DNA of 7,475 nucleotides from Acetobacteraceae bacterium (GTDB lineage Bacteria; Pseudomonadota; Alphaproteobacteria; Acetobacterales; Acetobacteraceae), in the NCBI GenBank assembly GCA_030039695.1, contig JASHVB010000866.1, positions 1 to 7,475 on the forward strand, read 5' to 3'. The notes under the pieces were generated by a model that worked only from the letters and a program-made list of their open reading frames with translations, was not told the DNA's origin and searched no databases. Of the stretch, positions 1 through 4,460 are shown piece after piece. Each line of letters begins with the position of its first letter. Within the stretch, counting starts at the first letter, position 1. The translations under genes and the position numbers were made by a program.

Positions 1-1040
1 GGCTGACGCTGTCCATCGCACTGATGATGCTTGGCACGACGCTGATGGCGTTGACTCCGGGCTACGCGGCGATCGGCGTCGCTGCGCCCATCCTGATCAC
101 GCTGGCCCGACTGTTGCAGGGATTTTCAGTAGGTGGCGAGTTCGGCAGCTCAGTTGCTTTCCTCATCGAGCATGGACCGCAGCGCCGCGGATTCGCCGCC
201 AGCTGGCAGTTCTCGGTGGCCGGTCTGATAACGGCAATCGCCTCATTGTTTGGCGTCGCGCTGCACACGCTGCTGACGCACGATCAGCTGCTAAGCTGGG
301 GATGGCGGCTGCCATATGTCTTCGGCATGTTGGTCGGTCCGGCCGGGCTCTACATCCGCTCGCGGCTCACCGAAACGCCAGAGTTCCTGGAAGCGGGACA
401 ACCGGAGGGGATGCGAGTCGGCGAGCTGCTGAGCAAGCATCCCCTGTCGGTTGTGCTCGCGATCGGCGCCTCGATCATTTCAAACAGCTCGTTCTATATT
501 CTGCTGTACATCCCGACCTACGGAGAAAAGACCCTCCACCTTCCGGCCTATACGGGTTTTGTGGCGACGTTGATCGGTGGCATCGTACTCGCGATTGGTG
601 CTCCATTATTCGGCCATTGGTCAGACAAGATCGCCCGCCCGCGGATCATGGTCGTCACCGCTTGGTTGTTCGTTTTGACGTCATGGCCGTGCTTCTTCCT
701 AATGGCGTCGTGGCCTACGCTTTGGGCGTGCATGTTCGTTTGCGCGTGGTTGCAACTTCTCAAGGCGGGCTACAGCGGCGTGCTACCCTCGCTACTGGGT
801 GAACAATTCCCAGTCGCCACCCGCGCGATCGGCGTGTCGTTGAGTTTCAGTACGGCAGTGACGATTTTCGGGGGCTTCGCACCGTTCATCGCGACCTGGC
901 TGATCGCGCAGACCGGCAATCCGCTGTCGCCGAGCTTTTATCTGGTCGTCACCGCGGCCATGAGCGCGGCTGCGCTGGCGATGATCCAGGTGCGGTCGGC
1001 AAGGGATCTGCGGACAAGGTTGGTAGCATCGTCGGCGTGA
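1..1040 (+). CDS. MFS transporter of the MHS (metabolite:H+ symporter) family, 5' truncated
   Basis: This is an inner-membrane major facilitator carrier that probably imports an organic acid or zwitterion with protons. The frame is open from base 3 and ends at TGA 1038-1040, giving 345 visible residues. MHS proteins are usually about 430 residues, so roughly 85 N-terminal residues, including the first helices, lie outside the window. The ATGs at 24 and 27 are internal codons, not the start. Visible signatures are the MHS-type motif RLLQGFSVGGE at visible residues 36-46, a WGWRLPYVFG segment followed by the ETPEF loop, and a second-half motif-A-like loop, GHWSDKIARPR, at visible residues 204-214. 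Many hydrophobic helices follow, and the protein ends in a short charged tail. It resembles KgtP, ProP and citrate symporters about equally, so I do not assign a substrate. Nothing in the visible neighbourhood points to a pathway. Confidence 0.93.
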   Translation, partial: LTLSIALMMLGTTLMALTPGYAAIGVAAPILITLARLLQGFSVGGEFGSSVAFLIEHGPQRRGFAASWQFSVAGLITAIASLFGVALHTLLTHDQLLSWGWRLPYVFGMLVGPAGLYIRSRLTETPEFLEAGQPEGMRVGELLSKHPLSVVLAIGASIISNSSFYILLYIPTYGEKTLHLPAYTGFVATLIGGIVLAIGAPLFGHWSDKIARPRIMVVTAWLFVLTSWPCFFLMASWPTLWACMFVCAWLQLLKAGYSGVLPSLLGEQFPVATRAIGVSLSFSTAVTIFGGFAPFIATWLIAQTGNPLSPSFYLVVTAAMSAAALAMIQVRSARDLRTRLVASSA

Positions 1041-1149
1041 TAGGTGCTACGGCGGCCTTGTGTTCGCCCCGCGGCGCGCGGAGGCTGCACGGGCCAGGCC
1101 GGCGCCCTGAGACGCACAAGTTAGCGGTCGGCGGCAGCGCAGTCATGGT

Positions 1150-1250
1150 CACCGATTGTTCCAACCAAAGTTGGTCGGGCGCTTTAGCAACCTGAACCAT
1201 TGCAGCGTAATTGCGCCAATCACGCGTGACGCGTTGCGAGTTAGGGCAAT
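1150..1250 (-). pseudogene. Possible C-terminal fragment of an IS5-type transposase
   Basis: On the minus strand one frame reads RNYAAMVQVA (NYAAMVQVA is at 1186-1212), followed by LWL at 1162-1170. Upstream in the same frame is RVTRD. IS5-family transposases commonly end with a TRYDK segment, then an N-(Y/F)-x-A-x-V-x-(L/I)-A helix, then an IWL or LWL segment and a few more residues. The order and rough spacing fit, but two small indels would be needed and there is no stop at the expected end of the family. No rest of the transposase and no terminal repeats are visible. The match is short and from memory of the family, so chance resemblance remains quite possible. Confidence 0.25.
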
Positions 1251-1312
1251 CGGTTCTCGGTCGGCGGCGGCAAATTAGCGCGTGTAGTGGCGAAATTTGA
1301 TTCTGCGAGCAC

Positions 1313-1462
1313 ATGTCGCTGCGCCAAATACTTCGTGAGAAGGACGGCAGGGCCCATCGCTATTGACCCGTAGTTCGCGACATCCGGCTCGGGCGAAGAA
1401 CGGTCCAGCGGAAGCGGGCGCAGCTTGACCAGCCGGAAAGTCGCGCGACCCCGGCCTGGGCC
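1313..1462 (+). pseudogene. Decayed 5' end of an IS4/IS1634-like transposase gene
   Basis: From ATG 1313 the frame reads MSLRQILREKDGRAHRY and then hits TGA at 1364-1366. Reading through in the same frame gives PVVRDIRLGRRTVQR, and later a tryptophan in an AW pair (Trp codon at 1457-1459). In a common transposase group of Proteobacteria the N-terminus follows the pattern M-x-LR, KDG, HRYWSVVE, R-x-x-GG-R-x-VQR, VLYLGEI, then an AW pair. Here M, LR, KDG, HRY, VV, R, VQR, L and AW fall in the right order without gaps, and the stop replaces the conserved Trp after HRY, a one-base TGG-to-TGA change. Past about 1462 the similarity fades and the frame reaches TGA at 1500-1502. Only about 50 of several hundred residues remain, so the element is dead. 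The family comparison is from memory, not from a search. Confidence 0.55.
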
Positions 1463-1540
1463 AGCTGTGACGCGAACAACGCCATCTCTACTCGCGCGTG
1501 ATCCTGCCGCCTCGGGGGGGCCTTACCTCCTAGCGGCACC

Positions 1541-2218
1541 TCACGCGCTTCTCGCCGCCACCAGCCGCCAAGTCGGATCCCGCGTGGCTAGATCGCGCTC
1601 GAACGTCCAGAGATCGGTGATCTCTGTCACAGCGTCCGTCCCCGCCACCACATGCTCGCTCTTGTCACGCGTTAGGCTGACCTGATCAGAGACGAACCGC
1701 ACCGTGACAGACGCTACCGTGCCGCGCAGCTCGGCCGCCTCAATCGCCACTTTCTCCATGCCGCGGATCTCGCTCACCTGCGTGTGGCCGGCGGCTTCGC
1801 GCGCGGCCATGACGGACTCGAACGCATGGTTGGTGTCCTCCGAGAGCAACGCTTGCAGCGCGGTCCGGTCGCCACTCGCGAAGGCGGCGACGATGATGCG
1901 GAACGCCCTCTCTGCGCCGTCCAGGAAGCGAGCAGGCTCGAAGCTTGCGTCTGTCGCGTGAATCCGCGCCAGAGTCTGCCCCAGCGCACTGTTCGGGTCA
2001 GGAACCACGCGGTTGGCGGGTGGAGTCACCGGCTCGGCGCTTCCCTCGATCACCGGCCCCTGTGCCGCCTGCGCCGAGCCTGGCCGCAGCGGCTGCGCTT
2101 GCGGCGGGCGTTCGAACCCGGTGCGCCGCCCCAGGATGCTGCGCAGCCGAAGCACAAGGAACGCCGCGATCATCCCAAACAAGATCAGGTCGACGGGAAA
2201 GCCGGTTCCGGCACCCAT
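1541..2218 (-). CDS. Tim44/TimA-like membrane-anchored adaptor protein
   Basis: This 225-residue protein has one N-terminal membrane segment (about residues 8-26), then the basic stretch RLRSILGRRTGFE that typifies bacterial Tim44-like proteins. A Pro/Ala/Gln-rich linker follows (about 37-75), then a Tim44-like domain from about residue 92 to the end. The domain shows FLDGAERAFRIIVAAFASGD, the LLSED segment, and the closing DLWTFERD...RDPTWRLVAAR motif with Trp204 and Trp217. Family knowledge: the mitochondrial relative tethers Hsp70 to the import channel, and the bacterial proteins are putative inner-membrane adaptors without a settled role. The start at 2216-2218 is supported by AAGGAG seven bases upstream. 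The gene is complete, divergent from the phosphatase gene and convergent with the MFS gene. MltA and Smr-domain genes that often follow it in alphaproteobacteria are absent here. Confidence 0.92.
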   Translation of the reverse strand: MGAGTGFPVDLILFGMIAAFLVLRLRSILGRRTGFERPPQAQPLRPGSAQAAQGPVIEGSAEPVTPPANRVVPDPNSALGQTLARIHATDASFEPARFLDGAERAFRIIVAAFASGDRTALQALLSEDTNHAFESVMAAREAAGHTQVSEIRGMEKVAIEAAELRGTVASVTVRFVSDQVSLTRDKSEHVVAGTDAVTEITDLWTFERDLATRDPTWRLVAARSA

Positions 2219-2326
2219 GGGCGGTCTCCTTATGGCCTACAGATAGGCGCGGTTTGGCTGATAGACAAACAAATCCCACCTTTCGCCAAGGTTGCGGCGC
2301 GGCCGCCGGCTCGGTTATGCGGCGGC
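2219..2326. promoter_or_regulatory. Divergent intergenic region, presumed back-to-back promoters
   Basis: The 108 bases separate the starts of the Tim44-like gene (minus) and the histidine phosphatase gene (plus), so both promoters should lie here. On the minus strand TTGGCG and TCTATC are 18 bases apart and could be weak -35 and -10 elements; I see nothing better. The right part is very GC-rich. It holds an inverted repeat, GCCGCC at 2302-2307 and GGCGGC at 2321-2326, whose second arm touches the phosphatase ATG. Promoter placement is inference from gene orientation. Confidence 0.35.
2226..2231 (-). promoter_or_regulatory. Ribosome binding site of the Tim44-like gene
   Basis: The minus strand reads AAGGAG here, seven bases before the ATG at 2216-2218. 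This is the only near-consensus Shine-Dalgarno sequence I see in front of a gene start in the window, and it fixes the start of the Tim44-like protein. Confidence 0.85.
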
Positions 2327-2881
2327 ATGATCCTGCTTCGACACGGCCAGAGTGAATTCAACCTGCATTTCGGCGCAACCCGCCGCGACCCCGGGGTGAT
2401 CGATGCGCCACTGACCGAGCTCGGGCGCGAACAGGCCGCCCATGCCGCGCGCGAGCTGGCCCATCTGCGGATCGCACGCATCATCGCCTCACCCTACACG
2501 CGCGCGCTGCAGACCGCCGCGCCCGTGGCGGCCGCGCTCGGCGTGCCGGTGGTGATCAACCCGATCGTGCGGGAGCGCTATGCCTTCGCCTGCGATATCG
2601 GCACGCCGCGGAGCGAGCTGGCGCGCACATGGCCGCAGCATGATTTTTCCGCCATCGACGAGGTTTGGTGGCCGCCCGTCGAAGAACCCGCGGAATCCAT
2701 CTTCGCGCGCGCCGACCTGTTTCGGATGGAAATGGCCGCGCTGCCTGACTGGGCGAACACGTTGGTGGTAACCCACTGGGGCTTTATCCTTTCGCTGACG
2801 GGTGAAAGCGCCACGAACGGCCAGTGGCTGCGCTGCGACCCGACCCAGCCGCCGCCGAAAGACGTCGCGTGGCACGGGTAA
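2327..2881 (+). CDS. Histidine phosphatase family protein (phosphoglycerate mutase-like)
   Basis: This 184-residue protein belongs to branch 1 of the histidine phosphatase superfamily, which removes phosphate through a phosphohistidine intermediate. The catalytic LLRHGQSEFN motif is at the extreme N-terminus (Arg5, His6, Gly7). Other expected residues are Arg59 in SPYTRAL, Glu83 in VRERYAF as the likely acid, and the second histidine, His150, in VVTHWGF. All active-site positions seem intact and the length suits the small cytosolic members. The substrate cannot be read from the sequence; sugar phosphates or small phosphoesters are possible. I chose ATG 2327 because the family starts just before the RHG motif and no ATG, GTG or TTG lies in frame nearby upstream, although the same frame is open back to about 1784. 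There is no good Shine-Dalgarno sequence. It is transcribed away from the Tim44-like gene and is probably monocistronic. Confidence 0.92.
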   Translation: MILLRHGQSEFNLHFGATRRDPGVIDAPLTELGREQAAHAARELAHLRIARIIASPYTRALQTAAPVAAALGVPVVINPIVRERYAFACDIGTPRSELARTWPQHDFSAIDEVWWPPVEEPAESIFARADLFRMEMAALPDWANTLVVTHWGFILSLTGESATNGQWLRCDPTQPPPKDVAWHG

Positions 2882-3126
2882 AAGGTGACGCCGCGGCGAA
2901 CCCTGCCATGACGCCACCCGCGGCAGTCGCGTCCTTGTGAGCAGGTGTCAAATGCCGGGAGTGCCATCGCCATTGCGATGTCTGAATTGTAACGAAGCAC
3001 TGAAATCCGTAACCCTATGCTGTCAGGGGTTGCTGCGGCGAGGCCTCGCCCTTTATCCCCACCATCGGCCGGCCAGCCGAGTTGGCTGCGCCGCCAACTA
3101 CCGCGGACAAAGCATGACGACGCCCC
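2882..3126 (+). promoter_or_regulatory. Intergenic control region upstream of the efflux operon
   Basis: The 245 bases hold no convincing gene. Near the left end a 7-bp inverted repeat (GCCGCGG 2890-2896, CCGCGGC 2918-2924) could form a long-looped hairpin after the phosphatase gene, but no T-run follows. A lower-GC patch around 2980-3020 is the likeliest place for a promoter. TTGTAA at 2987-2992 could be a -35 element, though no clear -10 is correctly spaced. Further right are a perfect 14-bp palindrome (3037-3050), an 8-bp palindrome GGCCGGCC (3067-3074) and a CAGCC/GGCTG hairpin (3074-3088). These could be operator sites or leader structures; their role is inference. Confidence 0.4.
3037..3050. 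repeat. Perfect 14-bp palindrome GGCGAGGCCTCGCC
   Basis: The two seven-base halves are exact reverse complements. The site lies 76 bases before the adaptor start codon and is followed by CTTTAT. It could be an operator for a dimeric repressor or, as RNA, a short GC hairpin with a four-base loop in the operon leader. Such palindromes also arise by chance in GC-rich DNA, so function is unproven. Confidence 0.45.
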
Positions 3127-4434
3127 ATGGATGAGCGAGTCGACCCGAAGGAAACCGAAGCGCGGCAGGAGCCTCAACTCCGCGAAACTCCGGTCGTTCC
3201 TCGCTCGCGCCTGCGCGGACGCATCATATTGGCACTTCTGGTGGTCGCCGCCATTGGCGGGATCTACTGGTGGATGCACCACGCGGCACCCAGCGGTGGC
3301 GCCGGTCGTCATGCGCGGGTCGGGCAGACCCCGCCGCAACCGGTCGGCGCCGCCACGATCGGCAAGGGCGATATCCGCGTCATCCTGAATGCGCTCGGCA
3401 CCGTCACGTCGCTCGACACCGTCACGGTGTTCACGCAGATCAATGGCCAGCTCGTCAAGGTCGGCTTTAAGGAGGGCCAGACCGTCAAGAAGGACGATTT
3501 CCTCGCGCAGATCGATCCGCGCCCCTATCAGGTGGCGCTGGAACAAGCCCAGGGTCAGTTGGCGCAGCAGCAGGGGCTGTTGGCGCAGGCGAAGAGCGAC
3601 CTGCAACGATACGAGACGCTGGAACGCAAAAACTCCATCGCCCAGCAGACGGTTTCCGATCAGCGGTTCCTCGTGCAGCAATACACCGGCGCAGTGCAAA
3701 CCGACCAGGCGGCGGTCGATAATGCAAAGCTGAATCTGATCTATTGCCACATCACCTCCCCGATCGACGGCCAGATAGGCCTGCGGCTGGTCGACCCCGG
3801 CAACTTCATTCAGACCTCCAACGCCACCGGCATCGTTGTCATCACGCAGATGCAGCCGATCTCGGTGCTGTTTTCCCTGCCGCAGCAGGACGTGCCGGAT
3901 ATCATCCAGCAGATGCGATCCGGTGCGACACTGAGCGTTGCCGCTTATGACCAGGCCAATGTGAACCTGCTGGCCACAGGGAAGCTTGCAACGCTCAGCA
4001 ACCAGATCGACACGACGACCGGCACCCTGAGTATGCGTGCAATTTTCGACAATCCGGACGAGCGGCTCTACCCGAACGAGTTCGTTAACGCCCGCCTGTT
4101 GTTGAAGACGCTGAAGGACGTGGTGCGGGTTCCGGTGCCAGCAGTGCAGCACGGTGCGCCCGGCACGTTCGTCTATGTCATCGGCCCCAACAACACGGTT
4201 TCGGTGCGGCCGGTGAAGCTCGGGCCGACCGACAATGGCTACGACGAGGTACTGTCCGGTCTGCAGCCTGGCCAGCTTGTGGTGACCGACGGCACCGATC
4301 GGCTGGCGGCTGGCGTGACGGTCACGATACCGGGGCAGAATCAGGCAGCGGGCACCACGGCCGGCGGGCAGACCGGCAAGAGGGCGCGTACGGGCCAGCG
4401 GCGTCACCGGCCCGCTGCGCAGAGTCCGCAATGA
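3127..4434 (+). CDS. mdtA: MdtA-like periplasmic adaptor subunit of an RND multidrug efflux pump
   Basis: This 435-residue HlyD-family membrane fusion protein links the inner-membrane RND permease to an outer-membrane channel in a tripartite pump. After a charged cytosolic N-terminus (1-30) comes one membrane anchor (about 31-50) and a flexible Gly/Pro-rich linker. No lipobox Cys is seen, so it is anchored by the helix. The first lipoyl half-motif is around 100-130 (INGQLVKVGFKEGQTVKKDD). A Gln/Ala-rich alpha-helical hairpin follows (about 135-203), then the second lipoyl half with ITSPIDGQIGLRLVDPGNFI (about 209-228). The beta-barrel begins near VVITQMQPISVLFSLP (about 237-252), and the membrane-proximal domain runs to about 400. 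The last 30 residues are basic and low in complexity. In-frame TGA 3115-3117 leaves ATG 3127 as the first start; its Shine-Dalgarno sequence is weak. The family and the following gene agree on the MdtABC type. Confidence 0.93.
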   Translation: MDERVDPKETEARQEPQLRETPVVPRSRLRGRIILALLVVAAIGGIYWWMHHAAPSGGAGRHARVGQTPPQPVGAATIGKGDIRVILNALGTVTSLDTVTVFTQINGQLVKVGFKEGQTVKKDDFLAQIDPRPYQVALEQAQGQLAQQQGLLAQAKSDLQRYETLERKNSIAQQTVSDQRFLVQQYTGAVQTDQAAVDNAKLNLIYCHITSPIDGQIGLRLVDPGNFIQTSNATGIVVITQMQPISVLFSLPQQDVPDIIQQMRSGATLSVAAYDQANVNLLATGKLATLSNQIDTTTGTLSMRAIFDNPDERLYPNEFVNARLLLKTLKDVVRVPVPAVQHGAPGTFVYVIGPNNTVSVRPVKLGPTDNGYDEVLSGLQPGQLVVTDGTDRLAAGVTVTIPGQNQAAGTTAGGQTGKRARTGQRRHRPAAQSPQ

Positions 4435-4460
4435 TCGCACCTTGCGGGGCCCGCATCTGA
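4431..4460 (+). other. Nine-codon mini-ORF overlapping the adaptor stop, in the permease frame
   Basis: The adaptor stop TGA (4432-4434) overlaps an ATG (4431-4433) as ATGA, the usual coupling signal. This ATG is in the same frame as the permease and reads MIAPCGARI before TGA 4458-4460, which is followed at once by the permease ATG at 4461. The layout suggests that ribosomes ending the adaptor could restart here, stop after nine codons and restart again on the permease. From memory, E. coli MdtB has an extra leader of similar length before its [13 protein letters not shown] segment. The mini-ORF may therefore be an ancestral N-terminal extension cut off by a nonsense change. No independent Shine-Dalgarno sequence supports it. 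Confidence 0.35.
4443..4455. repeat. Near-perfect palindrome TGCGGG-G-CCCGCA at the adaptor-permease junction
   Basis: Two six-base arms flank a single central G between the adaptor stop and the permease start. As RNA it could fold only as a short stem with a loop of about five bases, and it would hold the G-run that is the sole Shine-Dalgarno-like element before ATG 4461. It might tune permease translation. Chance is possible in this GC context. Confidence 0.35.

Larger units (their letters stand above)
1041..1540. other. 500-base stretch without an intact gene, with probable IS debris
   Basis: Between the MFS stop and the end of the Tim44-like gene I see no convincing full-length gene. Open frames here run into neighbouring genes and show no family resemblance as wholes. 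Two pieces resemble transposase fragments, one on each strand, and are listed separately. A perfect 5-bp inverted repeat with a 4-base loop lies at 1161-1174, and an 11-base direct repeat, CGGTCGGCGGC, occurs at 1125-1135 and 1258-1268. A run of seven G lies at 1514-1520. No hairpin followed by a T-run was found for either flanking gene, although the two are convergent and should both terminate here. The mix of fragments suggests a site of repeated insertion and decay. Confidence 0.6.

Noticed and set aside
1161..1174. A CCAAC-CAAA-GTTGG hairpin considered as a terminator for the MFS gene
   Set aside because: The stem is only five base pairs, is not GC-rich, lies 120 bases past the stop and has no T-run on either strand.
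1125..1268. An 11-base direct repeat CGGTCGGCGGC considered as target-site duplications of an inserted element
   Set aside because: It is GC-rich and of low complexity, and the 122 bases between the copies contain no terminal inverted repeats.
949..1314. A 121-codon minus-strand frame reaching into the MFS gene
   Set aside because: As a whole it looks like a shadow frame overlapping the end of a real gene. Only its central part, noted as a possible IS5-type relic, has any resemblance to a protein family.
1784..2326. A longer reading of the phosphatase frame from an ATG at 1784
   Set aside because: The extra 181 residues lie antisense to the Tim44-like gene and have shadow-like composition. 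The family begins just before the RHG motif, so ATG 2327 is preferred.
2890..2924. A 7-bp inverted repeat after the phosphatase gene considered as a terminator
   Set aside because: The loop is 21 bases and no T-run follows, so it does not meet the pattern of an intrinsic terminator.
2937..3134. A 65-codon GTG-start frame with several Cys codons that overlaps the adaptor start by eight bases
   Set aside because: There is no Shine-Dalgarno sequence, no recognised family and no conserved pattern beyond a single CxxC. It spans the palindromes of the control region. It is a possible leader ORF, but nothing positive supports it.
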